NCBI GenBank assembly: GCA_028752905.1
Contig: JAQNBH010000009.1
Span: 27,488,312-27,552,311, forward strand
Direction of reading: 5' to 3'
Source of the DNA: Cladorhizidae sp. MBARI D1340-BT2
Taxonomy: Eukaryota; Porifera; Demospongiae; Poecilosclerida; Cladorhizidae
DNA length: 64,000 bases
The position numbers and the translations under genes are program-made. The notes beneath the pieces were generated by a model, which did not search any database, was not told the DNA's origin, and worked only from the letters and a program-made list of their open reading frames with translations. Positions 12,740-24,079 of the stretch are shown piece after piece; position 1 is the stretch's first letter, and every line of letters starts with the position of its first letter.

Positions 12740-13230
12740 GCTAGTATTATTGTGTTGTTGATATGCACAGTAGAACCTTCCTTTCTTCTAACTATAGGAG
12801 CTAGTGATATTGTGTTGTTTATGTGTCAGTTCAACTCCCTTACCTCTTGGGTTCCTAACTATGGGAGTTAGTGGTATTGTGTTATTGATCTGTGCAGTGT
12901 AACGTCTCTTACTCTTGGGCTCCTAACTATGGGGGGCTAGTGGTATTGTGTTGTTGATGTGTCAGTGGACCTTGGTTTCCTAACTATGGGAGTTAGTGGT
13001 AGTGTGTTGCTGATGTGTGCAGTGGAACCACCATTACACAGGGCTTCTAACTATTGGAGCTAATACTATTGTGTTGTTGTGTGAGAAGAACCTCCCTTAG
13101 CATTGTGCTACTAACTATGGGAGATAGTTGATGTGTGCAGTTGAACCTCCCTTACACTTGGGCGCCCATACTAACTATGGGGGCTTGTGGTATTGTGTTG
13201 TTGATGTGTGCAGTGGAAACTACCTTATAC
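12740..13230. repeat. Minisatellite, unit about 55-65 bp, about 8 copies
   Basis: The block 'taactatgggagttagtggt', then 'attgtgttgttgatgtgtgc', then 'agtggaacctcccttac' recurs about eight times with small changes. Short open frames across it reflect the repeat. Confidence 0.85.
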
Positions 13231-13329
13231 TTGGTACACATGACGGTGCAGGTTTTGTTTGGGCTAGAACAGAAAGAAGAAAAAAATTAGAAATTGATAA
13301 ACTGATTAACAGGATAAACATTCCCTAGG

Positions 13330-13817
13330 TGGAAGGAGGGTCAAGGCTAGTAGGTGATTACTGATATGATGAAACTGGAGTACTTTATCTTTCAAGAGAG
13401 AAAGATGCATTATACTTGATAATATTTTAATCTATGATCTTAATTAATATATATTCATGTGAGACTTCTTCATTTTGGGGTGCACACTTATGGCGGTGTG
13501 TGCCTTAGTAAATGTGTGTTTTGTAGAAATCCTTTTATATGCTTCTTGGGTTGTTTTGTTGGATTGGTTTGTTGGTTTTAGGTTCTGGTTTCTTTTGTGT
13601 CCCTTGTGCCTGAGTGTCCTGCTTGTCTTCAGATTTTTGGGGTCTACCTTGAGGAGAGGAAGAGGAGAATGCAGAATAATTTTTATTGTAGCTAGGGACC
13701 CTTGTTGTGACCATGGCTGTTTTTATTTCCGGTTTGTGTTTTATATCTTGTATTAAGGAGGACCCTGACTGTGTTTTTATTTTCATTTATTTATTATTAT
13801 TATTTAACTTACTCATA
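13330..13817. other. Non-coding flank of the LTR retrotransposon
   Basis: No gene could be supported. The two opposing short frames here (about 13475-13786) have no recognisable domain and biased composition. The stretch ends in ATT-rich DNA next to the target site. Confidence 0.5.
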
Positions 13818-13822
13818 CTATA

Positions 13823-14218
13823 TGTCAGCAATACTTTCCCTTAGTATTCACTGCGCCGACTAGTCCTCACTCTGACTAGCCCAATACTTTCACCCCTAGG
13901 CTTTATAAGAGCCTTCGTACCCTTCACCCAGGTAAAAGTGAACAATGATTGCTTTGTACATCAATATACACAGTTCCCAGTGATCTATCAGCTAGTCCAG
14001 CCTGTTATGCGCTTGGCTCTAACATAGATACTCTCTCTCTCTTTGCTAGCTCTCTAGCTATCTCTTTTATAGTAATAGTTAATTGAACACGGATTTACAC
14101 CCGGCACTATGGTCTTGCACATGAATACTGTGGTCTTGTAGATGAATGTTCGGATAATGTTCTTGGACATTGTTGTGGTCATAACCTTTGTTCTCCGTTA
14201 TGTCTTCCTTCTCTGACA
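13823..14218 (-). repeat. 3' LTR (in element orientation)
   Basis: 396 bp, TGTCAG...CTGACA, nearly identical to 18864-19258. On its outer side it meets the CTATA target duplication. On its inner side it meets a purine-rich tract. The same TATA-like motif as in the other LTR lies at 14064-14071 on the minus strand. Confidence 0.95.
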
Positions 14219-14230
14219 CTCCCTTTCCGT
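14219..14230 (-). other. Polypurine tract
   Basis: The minus strand reads ACGGAAAGGGAG directly against the TGTCAG start of the 3' LTR. It is the expected primer site for plus-strand DNA. Only about 16 bases separate it from the RNase H stop, which confirms that RNase H is the last pol domain. Confidence 0.8.
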
Positions 14231-14246
14231 TCAGGCAAGAACAATA

Positions 14247-17200
14247 TTATCGGGAAAGTCCGTCCGCATTCGTATTCAATCGACCTGGCTTGTGGTGGAT
14301 AGTGTAGTGATATGGTTGCATCGATAACGCCCACCTCCCTATTCTCCCGTGACTATCCTTCAGCTTTGCAAGGTGTGTCAGTGGGTCATGGTCTGTCTCG
14401 ATCGTGAACTCTGTCCCTTCGAGGTATACTCGGAAGTGTTTCGTACCCTCGACGATCGCTAGAGCTCCTTTCTCTATTGTAGAGAACTTTCTCTCTCTAG
14501 GTAGCAACTTTCTTGACCCATAGGCGAGTGGGTGTTCTTCGCCTATCTCATCTTTCTGGGCGAGCACATATGCTATTCCTGAGTCGGAAGCATCTGTTTG
14601 CAATAGGAAGGGCCTATTCCAGAGGGGTGTGGCTAACACAGGGTAGTGAGTCAGAGCATCCTTCAAGCATTGAAATGACTGTTGTGTCGCTTCACTGCAA
14701 ACAATAATGTTCGGTTTGTCCTTCCTAGTCAGCTCAGTTAGGGGGGTTGCAATAGTGGAAAAGTCGGGGATGAAACGGCGATAATACCCTCATAGTCCCA
14801 AGAACGCACGGACGTCCTTCTTTGTAATGGGCTGGGTAAAATCTTGTACGGCTTGTACTTTAGCTTGTAGAGGGTGGACCTTCCCATTTCCCACAGTATG
14901 TCCCAGGTATTCGCACTCATTACACGCGAACTTGCATTTCGATTCCTTAATGGTGAGGCCGGCTTTTCGTAATCTTATGAAGTTTTCTTTCATATGTTCC
15001 AAATGTTCCTCCCATGTTTTGCTGTGGATGATGACATCGTCCAGGTAAGCCGCCGCGAACGTCTGTGTTCCTTCGAGTAAGTGGTTCATCAGACGCTGAA
15101 ACGTGGATGGGGGCGTTGACCAAACCAAAGGGCATGGTTACGAACTGGTACTTTCCCCAGGGTGTGACGAAAGCAGTCTTCTCCTGGCTTGCCTTCGCCA
15201 CAGGCACCTGCCAGTAACCCTTTGTAAGATCCAAGGCAGTGATGTATCTTGCCTGTCCAATATCATCTATCATGTCCTCAATTCGGGGTATGGGGAAGGG
15301 GTCGGCCTTGGTGACGAGGTCGAGTTTTCTATAATCCACGCAGAGTCGTTTTCCGCCGTCCTTTTTAGGAACCAAGACCACCGGGGCCGCCCACGAACTT
15401 CTGGAGGGGACTATGATGCCCAATCCTAGCAACTGTTTGATTTCTTCACGAAGAAACTCATGCGATGTGTGAGGGAGTCGGTAGGGGGGTAACCGAATAG
15501 GGGTGGCATCACCAGTGACAATATCATGACTCACCAAGTCTGTTTTTCCAGGGTCATTGCTTATGACGTCGGAGAACTCCTCCCTCAATTCCAGGAGTTC
15601 CCTTTCTTGATGGTTAGTGAGCGTACTGATAAAAGCATCTTTCTTTTCTTCGCTAGCTTCCTCATTGGGATCATCGTCAACCGCAAGGAATACGGCTGCT
15701 GTCGGGGTGTACCACTTCTTCATTCCATTAATGTGGAAAGTGCGAAGTCTTTTTGGTCCTTGTCCCATGTCAACCTCATAGGTGACGTCTGTGATCTTCC
15801 TCGTGATTATCACAGGGCCTCGCCATTCGCTGTGGAGCTTGTCGAGTTTCCTGGGTTGAAAAACCAACATATAATCACCCACCCCAAACATTCTCTCTGT
15901 CGCCTTTTTGTCATGGTACTGTTTGTGTTTTTTCTTTTCTCCCGTCTCTTTCAAGTTGGCCAATTCTCTGACGAGGGACATTCTCTCCCGAAGTTGGTGC
16001 AGGTACTCAGCTACATCCTGTTCCTCGTCGCCATCCTTTCCACTCCACATCTCGACCAATTCATCCAGAGGAGTTCTCATTTCTCGGCCAAACATGAGCT
16101 CATATGGGGAGTAACCGGTGGACTTGTGGATCGAGCCTCTGTAGGCCCATAATATAAATGGTAAACACTTATCCCATTCCATCGTACCTTTTTGAGTCAG
16201 TTTCCGTAGAAGGCGTTTGAGAGTAGAATTAAACCTCTCCACCATTCCATCGGTCTGGGGGTGTTACGGAGACGTCTTGATCTGGTGTATGCCCGTTCGG
16301 TCACAGAACTGTCTCATCATAGTCGACACGAAGTTAGTCCCATTGTCTGAAAGCACTTCTTTTGGGACTCCCAGCCTGGATGTAACCTCAATCAAACACT
16401 CAATGATTGCCTCGGATGTAATATTACGTAATGGAAATGCCTCAGGCCACTTGGTGGCGTAATCAATTATTACCAGTACGTACTTATTACCAGATCTCGT
16501 CCTTCGAAGGGGGCCGAAGATGTCCATCGCAATTCGGTCGAATGGTGTGCTGATGATCGGCAGAGGATGTAGTGGTGCTCGTTTGAGGGTTGCAGGGGCG
16601 GCCAGTTGACAAGTTGGGCAAGACTGACACACCTCCTTGACGTCCACGGTCATTCCAGGCCAGACTATCCTTCTTCTCAGTGTATCCAGGGTTCTGGTTT
16701 CCCCAAAGTGACCAGCCATCGGAGAACAGTGGACCAGTCTAAGTACTTCATCCCTACAACATTTGGGAACCACAAGTAAGTTTACCTTCTCACCCCCATG
16801 TGGCTTCCTGTACAACACTCCATCCTCCCAACAGAATTCTCCCCCACCATCCCCATCAGCCTGACTTCTCCAATTCTCCAGTGTTGGGTCGGCCAGCTGA
16901 AGAGAGCGGAGTTGGTGTGGTAAAATCTGTTCTAGGTGGGCCTGTCGTCCTGCTGGTTCCTCTCCTGGTTGATTCTGTGTGGGAACAACAAACATATCGT
17001 CATCAAAACCAAAAACATGTCCCAGCCCCTGCTCTTGGTCTTCAAGACCATGGGTTAGCGGCTCCTCCCTTTCTTGGGTACTTTCCGTCTCACGACGTTC
17101 TTCCTCTTCCTTCCTTTTTCCAGCCCATGTAGTCGCCATCGCTATGTTGCTTTCGGTCTGCTCGGGGTCAGAGGTTTCTGGGTGCACTTTCTCAGCATTA

Positions 17201-17480
17201 CTCTCGTCTGCCAAAGCTGCCTTCAGTAGATTACGAAATCTTGGGACGTCCTGACCAAGGAGCATGTCTACTGCGAGGTGGGTGGATACTCCTACGGCCA
17301 GCTCATGGGTTTGGTTGTCGATCTGCAGGCGGATCCTGGCTGCCGGAAACCAAACTCTCTTGGAACTTGCGGTCATGTACGGTTCTTGCGATCCATGCAT
17401 CGGGTGTGTATGAGTGACTTAATGCACCCTGTGTCTAACAGAGCCAGCACTGCTTTGCCATCCACACATACTTCTCTGGT
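14247..17480 (-). pseudogene. Pol polyprotein: protease, integrase, reverse transcriptase, RNase H (several breaks)
   Basis: Protease: ALLDTGCIKS (active-site codons at 17427-17435), later DMLLGQDVP. Integrase: H2C2 zinc module (HCSPMAGHFGE... CQSCPTCQ, about 16600-16740), catalytic Asp in MDIFGP, second Asp in SDNGTNF, Glu in MVERFNS (about 16240), then a WRGPVIITRK segment. Reverse transcriptase: VLVPKKDGGKRLCVDYRKLD, TALDLTKGYWQVP, MPFGLVNAP, and YLDD at 15036-15047. RNase H: LLQTDASDSGIAYVLAQ, TIETDHDPLTHL, ending HKPGRLNTNADGLSR and a stop at 14247. The region 14947-16245 is one open frame carrying both integrase C-terminus and RT, so the IN-before-RT order is not an artefact of two elements. 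Lesions: frame changes around the protease (about 17440 and 17400), TAA at 16264-16266 inside integrase, one extra base at about 15116-15120 after MPFGLVNAP, and TGA at 14790-14792. Confidence 0.94.
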
Positions 17481-18486
17481 CCATTTCGGTCGATGGGCCG
17501 GTACTGACGTAACACCTCAAAATTGGCGCTCTCCATCTTAACATGGCAATCCTTCCGCATGTGTCCTCGGCGACCACATCGAATGCACTCAATCTGAGGA
17601 CGGTCCCTAGCCATTGGGTAACTACCACTTTGCCCACCACTCCATCGACCACTGTCTCCTCCTATTTTCCTTGGGCCTCTTCCCACAGGTATAGGGCGGA
17701 AGGGCGTCTCTTGTCTGGACTTCTCCCTTTCATTGGGTCTTTGATTGTCCAGATGTCGAATAATGGCTTCGGCTATCTGGTCATAGGATCCAGGGTTGAG
17801 GTTCCTAATTTGAGCCTCTAACCACTTGGGTAGACACCTCAGTGTGTTTGCCATCATTACGGTGGTCTCAAGGTCATGGGGCGACGAAACTATCCACTGC
17901 TGGAAGCTTTGACGATGGTGTGACAGCCAGGCGTCAGGATGTTTCGAGTCGAAGGGAGTGTCGAACACCTTTTTTCGGAAGGTCTCCGTTGAGATGTGAT
18001 ATTCTCGCAGAAGTTCCTCCTTGACCGCATTATAATCAGCTTGGGCGTCGGCACCCATCGAGGCCACGGCTGTGAGACCTACTCCAGACAATGAGCCTCT
18101 CAAGAAGAGTGGCCATTGTTTTCGGGGCCATCCTCCTGCTCTTGCCGTTGCTTCAAACGTGTCTAAGAAGACACCCATGTCATCTATTCCCTCTTGGAAT
18201 TTTGTATAGACAATTTAGGACACCGAGGAGGTACCTCGGCCATGGGTGGGGGACGATTCGTTTGTTCATGCACAGCTGCCATGATTTGTGCCATCCTTTC
18301 CTCATGCTGCTCTCGTTGAGCTCTTTCCTCCTCTCGGCACTTGTCGTCTCTCTCCATCCTCAGCTGGTCCACTTGCATCCACCGTGTGAGGAACTGGTCC
18401 ATAGGATCTACAGCTCCCGTGGATGCTTCTGGCTGGGAACTCAAGACACGTCTGGAGTCTCTTGTCAGTCTCCTCTCGTCTGTCAT
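17435..18486 (-). pseudogene. Gag polyprotein of the LTR retrotransposon (one frame break)
   Basis: The first ATG in the open frame is at 18486-18484 (MTDERRLTRDSRRV). A charged Arg/Glu-rich N-terminal part (ERDDKCREEERAQREQHEER) runs to about 18187, where the frame changes; the downstream frame reads DDMGVFLDTFEATARAGGW and continues to the stop at 17435. This part has the capsid-like region (WPLFLRGSLSG... EELLREYHISTETFRKKVF) and one CCHC zinc knuckle (C-x2-C-x4-H-x4-C, CIRCGRRGHMRKDC). The break looks like a single missing base at about 18199-18203. Gag binds genomic RNA and forms the particle. Confidence 0.9.
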
Positions 18487-18843
18487 TCCTGCCACCAATC
18501 CCTGATAATAACCCCTCAATTATTCTCAACCAAAAACCCAACAACACCCTATAGGTCAGAGTTGGTTTTCAGGCTTCAAAGTTTGATAACTCAAGCCGTT
18601 CTCTGCTACTTACAGGCAATGATAAGTCAACAGAAAATTAATAACAAAATAGTACCTCTCCCAGCACTATTCACCCCTTCTTTGGGTGTCTTATCCAAAC
18701 ACGTAACAATCAGCACCTCTCACCTTAGGTCTGATGATACAACAATGCGACCTCTTACCTTAGGTCTACACACACTAAGAATCTCTCTAGATTACTTAGC
18801 TTCCAGATACCAACCCACTAAGTCTCTCTTACTTAGCTATGGT

Positions 18844-18861
18844 ATCCCACCGCTGCCACCA
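18844..18861 (-). other. Primer binding site, tRNA-Leu
   Basis: On the minus strand, two bases inside the 5' LTR, the sequence is TGGTGGCAGCGGTGGGAT. This is complementary to the 3' end of an animal tRNA-Leu of the type ending CCCACCGCTGCCA plus CCA, over 18 bases. The location fits priming of minus-strand DNA. The tRNA assignment is from knowledge of tRNA-Leu 3' ends, not from a search. Confidence 0.82.
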
Positions 18862-18863
18862 AA

Positions 18864-19258
18864 TGTCAGCAATACTTTCCCTTAGTATTCACTGCGCCGA
18901 CTAGTCCTCACTCGGACTAGCCCAATACTTTCACCCCTAGGCTTTATAGGAGCCTTCGTACCCTTCACCCAGGTAAAAGTGAACAATGATTGCTTTGTAC
19001 ATCAATATACAAATACAGTTCCCAGTGATCTATCAGCTAGTCCAGCCTGCGCTTGGCTCTAACATAGATACTCTCTCTCTCTTTGCTAGCTCTCTAGCTA
19101 TCTCTTTTATACTAATAGTTAATTGCACACGGATTTACACCCGGCACTATGGTCTTGCACACGAATACTGTGGTCTTGTAGATGAATGTTCGGATAATGT
19201 TCTTGGACATTGTTGTGGTCATAACCTTTGTTCTCCGTTATGTCTTCCTTCTCTGACA
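18864..19258 (-). repeat. 5' LTR (in element orientation)
   Basis: 395 bp copy of the LTR at 13823-14218. Differences include a T/G and an A/G substitution early on, a short insertion in the 'tatacaaatacag' region and a 5 bp absence near 19047. It would hold the promoter for the minus-strand transcript. Confidence 0.95.
19104..19111 (-). promoter_or_regulatory. TATA-like box in the 5' LTR
   Basis: Reads TATAAAAG on the minus strand, mid-LTR, upstream of an AG-rich stretch. Position and sequence suit the U3 promoter of an LTR element. A second weaker TATAAA-like site lies nearer the LTR end at about 18942-18950. Confidence 0.45.
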
Positions 19259-19263
19259 CTATA

Positions 19264-20790
19264 GTTAAACAGTGAATCTTTCACTTTGTAAAGTTTCAGA
19301 AGATTTGGTTATTTAATTATGAAGTTATCATAATTTTTATAAACACCACTCCAAAGATTCATCTCAAGAGAAGGGTCCGCCACAAGCCAGTGTTTTGCCA
19401 TATTAGTCCCACTGCCATATTTGTCCCTTTTGCTACACCGTGCAAGCACAGCCTCACAAAATTAATAAACCATGCATCAATAAAGTCAGCTGCCAAATTT
19501 GTCCCTCGTGTGGAGCTGAATTGTGATGGTGAGGACAGAGAAGGACACTGCAGTATATCTGCGGAAGATCGAATATTTCCTTAAGAATGGAAAACACAGT
19601 TGTGACACGAGTGCGAAGGAGCAGAGTGGAATAAGAAAAAGAATTGACACCTCTTGGTATGTTAATCTTTATCCAAATCATTGGCATTCAGATAACATAA
19701 GTATTCAGAACAAATGCCAACATTCTACAAATACCAACATTCTATCCAGTGTGCACTTTAAGACATGACAACAAAGAGGTTCTATAAATCACATCTACTT
19801 CTCACAAATTAGCAAGTTCCTCTGTACCCAATAGTTCATTGCGATAATAATTATGGCACTTGTTTGTTATTCACCTGTTGCTAAATTACAAATCAATGTC
19901 AATTACAAATCAATGTCAAGTTCATGATTGGAAAATTTTAATAGAAGTAAGCTCGACCAGCAATAAATAAATACGCTAATCTTTCTATAAGTCAGCTTGA
20001 AATTCTCAAGTCACGTGCCTACTCGCAACCCCTTCTGCTCTCGACAACCTCGACGGTGACACCTCCATCCGTCTCCTTTGTCACGAATTTACAAAGTCAT
20101 TGCGTTATTGTTGCTGCAATAACGGGGTTTGTGGAGTACCCCTTGCTATTGAAGGAAATTGACGCTAGCAGCCTTATCTGGGATAAGGTTTGACAAGTTC
20201 AGAAAATTCATTTTCGATCTGGACATTCAAAACACAAACCATTGGGGGAGGGAGAATAAGAATAACATTCGATTCATTCAAAACATTGGTGGCGGGGGAA
20301 TATCAAACGAGTGCCATAATTATTTATACAATGCCTTCATAATTATAAGTACTAATCCCAAAAAATTAATTAGTTTTCCCGACCTTCCAGACCGTTTCCA
20401 GCCATATCCGCCCAATTTTTGACCCATCCACACCCTATCATAACTATTACCACCACCACCAGAGTGAGGAGAGAAAAAAATTCTCTCAAAATCAACTTTC
20501 AATGAGTTTTCTCGACCTCCCAGACATTTGCATTAATAAAGATTTTTTCAGTAGTAGTAGTAGTAGTAGAGTAGTAGTAGTAGTAGTAGTAACAATCCAA
20601 TCTGGCTGAAATTCAGTCCTAACCTGTATTTTGTACCTCTGACCCTCTGACCACAGTGTCATTGGGACACTGATATCATCTACCTGGAGAGGTTTTATGG
20701 GAAATTCCAAGATGTATTTATTCTGTATTTAAATATTTAAAAACATCATTTGTAAAAATATTAAATTATTGTAGGTGAAAGAATGTCTTA
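19264..20790. other. Non-coding stretch between the LTR element and the Ginger-like gene
   Basis: No supported gene. It has two related Ser/Arg-coding snippets on the minus strand (about 20345-20400 and 20495-20545) and an AGT microsatellite at about 20552-20591. The other open frames have no recognised domains. Confidence 0.45.
20552..20591. repeat. AGT/GTA microsatellite
   Basis: About 13 tandem AGT units with one interruption. Confidence 0.9.
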
Positions 20791-21439
20791 TACCCAACCC
20801 ACAATGAGAACCATCCAAATGAGACAGTTAAGAAGCTGGTCCTTTTCTCTAGTGATGAACATCAGATGCTACTACGTGAGGCCCATGACGTCAATGGTGC
20901 TCAACAAGGGCAAAAGCGTACCTTAGCATGATTGACCACAGGATTAATACTGGACTACTATGGTTGTGAGTTGGGTAAGAATAGTTTAGTGCACAGCATC
21001 TATAATTAATATGTCAACATGGATGTGCAAGTGACGATGAGGCTTTAAATACACATCAATCTTACTGGTTGTAAGAAATAAGATAAACTTTAAAGCTTAA
21101 TTAAGAAACTCGTAAATCATGTAACAAAATTAACATTACTGTATTGATTCTACTTATTTGTTAATTGAAGTTAAAATTTATGATATCACATTGACACTGA
21201 ATAGTGTTGTAACCATATAGCTAATAATAGGTTACTTTTGATACCTTTAGCTAAGCACTTGTCACAAGTGCCAGAAGATGCAGATGATCAAGATGATTGC
21301 ACCTGAGTTACATCCCATTAAAGTTTTGAGCAGGTAACTAAGTTACTGTGACCCAGTGTACTGAGCAATGGTGTGCAAATGATAGAAAAGATGCCCATTG
21401 GAAATATGTTAGGCCCAACTGGGGAAATATATGATTGCT

Positions 21440-21765
21440 AGACTGTCATAACAATCATTCCATTACTGCCTCCACACAACCACAAGTGACCTCACAAATA
21501 ATTATAAACTTCAGCAATAATAATATATTCTTGTACTATATTACTACCTCCACAACCACAAGGGACGTCACAAATATGATAACATAAGGTATGAAGAGAT
21601 TTATAGCTAAGAAAATGTGCTGCTATATAGCATCAGTTATTTATCACAATTTTGCTGTCCACAGTAATGTAGGGATTGTTATCCAAGAATATATTATTGC
21701 TGAAGTTTATGGTGGTGTGGAGGCAGTTATGGAGTGATTGTTACGACAGCACAATATCAAAGCCA
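21440..21765. repeat. Inverted-repeat (MITE-like) element inside the Ginger-like gene
   Basis: Left arm 'aacaatcattccattactgc', 'ctccacac' and 'aaacttcagcaataata' (21450-21525) is matched in reverse at 21672-21752 ('attgctgaagttta', 'ggtgtggaggcagttatgga'). It lies between the zinc-module exon and the catalytic exon, so it is intronic. No coding sequence. Confidence 0.7.
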
Positions 21766-22284
21766 ATCCTATATGTCCTTTAATTTAGTTTAAATTTTTT
21801 TACATATTACTTGTTCCCAATATATTTTAAAGCTTTCGTGAATTGGAATACTGTTTTGATGCTATATATGCCTGCAATGCCCACACGAAGAGGAGTGTCC
21901 TGGTCAGACCTAGCCCAGGTTACTTCCCAGGTCAAGTTGGTATGCATGCATGACAAGTTTGGGACAGATTGGTCCAGTGGTTTGGAATGCCAAAAGAAAC
22001 AATCCTAAAATGCTTCCGCCATCAGTAACTGCATTCAGCAATCCTTCTTTGATTCTTCACTGCAAAAGCCATACCCTCAATCCACTGCATCTAACACAGC
22101 GATTTGGTAAAGGATCAAGCAATTTGGGTTGCGCACGCCGTTCAAAGATGGCATCTTAGACGAACTATATATGCAAAAATCAAAAAAAATTTATTAGCTC
22201 TCTAAAGCGATACCAAAAGGCACCTTCCCAGATAGCGCTCTACAAAATGGCATAAAAATAAATGAAATCTATGCAGCCAATAAG

Positions 22285-22336
22285 ATGATGATGATGATGA
22301 TTATGATAATGATGATGATGATGATGCTGATGATGA
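22285..22336. repeat. GAT/ATG microsatellite
   Basis: Tandem GAT units with a few ATT or GCT interruptions. It gives a spurious Met-rich frame. Confidence 0.9.
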
Positions 22337-23685
22337 TTTTACGTGTAATTTTTTCGACCTTTTTTTTAGTTTGGAGAACTGCGCTTCTGTGTGCTATATT
22401 GTTGGAACGATTTTTGCGACATACTTTTTTTAGGGTCTGTATAGGTATAGAATCGAGTATATGGCAAGTTTTAGTTTGTTGCTGAATGATCTCTGACCTG
22501 CCAAACCTACATGAGAGTGCCTACATGAGAGTGCTAACGCATATTAAATTGCTGGCAAGAGAAGCCTAAACTTTTAGGCTGCATGAATAGGTCTGATATT
22601 GGACAAGTTAGTACTTAGGGGAATTTTGATGCTACATATATACACCGATTAAATTGAATAATTTTTTGGTTAATTTTAATAAACAGGTTAGATAATCCTT
22701 TACCAATCCAAATCTTGTGCACTATATAATAATTAAAATGCTTAAAATCAGGTAATTTACAGGCACATCTGATTTGCTTAAAATTATGTAGCAAATACTT
22801 ACAGATGGGAGATTTTGGGTATAGACCTCATTGGTCAATTTGCGGCCACAGACGAAGGCCATATATATGTCTGCACTGTTACAGATCTCTTTACCAAGTG
22901 GGTATTTGCTCGGCCAATCAAGTCCAAGTCAGCTGGTGATGTTGCAAGCATTCTACTCGAGCTCATCTACAGTTATGGTCCTCCCAAAAAATTATAATGG
23001 ATCAGGGGCGTGAATTTATAAACCAGGTAACTAACTTATTAAAACTGTTGCCATCTGTGTTCATGAAATGACATGTATTTGGTCTGAGAAGTGAAAATTA
23101 ATCAAGGAAAATGTGTTGGATTTGCTTACAAGAGCAAAGTTAGACTATATTGAGTACAAGGCAGACTTAACACAATTTAAGATAACTTTATTAGCGACTT
23201 CAGTCTTGATTATCTGGAAATTTCCTCCTGCTTCCTTTTGATAAATATTCATGTAGAGTAATGTTCTGTTTGTGTGAACTTATTTGATAACTCAGCTCAA
23301 TGATGTTGTCTTGACTGCTTTTGGAGTGAAGCAGATGGTATGTTCGGTATATCATCCTCAGAGCAATGGCCAAGATGAGTGGACTAATCAAACTCTTAAG
23401 AGGGTACTGTCCAAGTATACAAACGATACTCAATCTGACTGGAACAAGTAAGCTACCAATATTTAATAATTATTTTTCAAGATTGACAGTTTGTTAATAG
23501 AGAGTATTCTACTATTACCACCACCTTCCAGTAGATAGCAATATCACATTTCATGCTAATCTGTGATTACCCCAGAAAATCTCACCAGAATCTCTCCAAT
23601 GAATCCTCTCACACTGAAACACCAACCCACTCACACACACACACATATAAAATTATGAAAAGGCATAAAAAATAGTAGTTATTGC

Positions 23686-24079
23686 TACCGTATTGCTACA
23701 AAATTTGATTACGTTTTGTGAGTGCACTGTTATTCGTAAAACATCTCGCAATCTTTTTTATCGCACAAAACATTCCGCGTGCATATTGCAGCCAAAAGCC
23801 AGACGGTTTACTAGCGAGAAAGAAGCTGACTACAGTGTGACCATTCGAATGTGCTTCAAACAATCCTTGCCTACTAGTGAAGATGCAGGAATCGATCAGA
23901 TGTATCAGGAGAGCAAACGAAAATGTGCAGAGGGTACTGGATGGTCAGGATAGTGCGCAGAAAAGTGCCAACCGATCTTGTTATAATTAGTGGTACTTAT
24001 TATAAAACGCAAAACTAAGAGCGCATTATACATTTATGGAGCTCAAAATCTCTAAATTGAACATTGTAGCAATACGGTA
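23686..24079. mobile_element. MITE with perfect short terminal inverted repeats, TA-flanked
   Basis: The left end TACCGTATTGCTACAA (23686-23701) is an exact reverse complement of the right end at 24064-24079. If the outer TA is the target duplication, the terminal repeat is CCGTATTGCTACAA, as in Tc1/mariner-derived MITEs. It is about 390 bp long and sits in an intron of the Ginger-like gene. A short open frame inside it has no recognised domain. Confidence 0.75.

Larger units (their letters stand above)
13823..19258 (-). mobile_element. Complete LTR retrotransposon, Ty3/gypsy type with Gmr1-like domain order
   Basis: The 5436 bp element is flanked by the 5 bp duplication CTATA (13818-13822 and 19259-19263). 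LTRs of 396 and 395 bp both begin TGTCAG and end CTGACA. Coding is on the minus strand. Order from the 5' LTR (right side): primer binding site, gag with a CCHC knuckle, protease, integrase, reverse transcriptase, RNase H, polypurine tract, 3' LTR. Integrase ahead of reverse transcriptase is the Ty1/copia order, but the RT, RNase H and integrase sequences are Ty3/gypsy-like. That combination is known for Gmr1-like elements (Goodwin and Poulter described them in deuterostomes). By eye the LTRs differ at about five substitutions and two small indels, indicating a fairly recent insertion. Confidence 0.95.

Noticed and set aside
15526..16152. 208-codon open frame on the plus strand
   Set aside because: It lies antisense to the integrase/RT region of the LTR element, which has clear domain motifs on the minus strand. 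It is a shadow frame.
14247..17480. Integrase-before-RT order explained by two overlapping elements
   Set aside because: A single open frame covers the integrase C-terminus and RT, there is only one pair of LTRs, and RNase H abuts the polypurine tract, so one element is the simpler reading.
23693..23953. 86-codon open frame
   Set aside because: It lies inside the TA-flanked MITE and shows no recognised motif.
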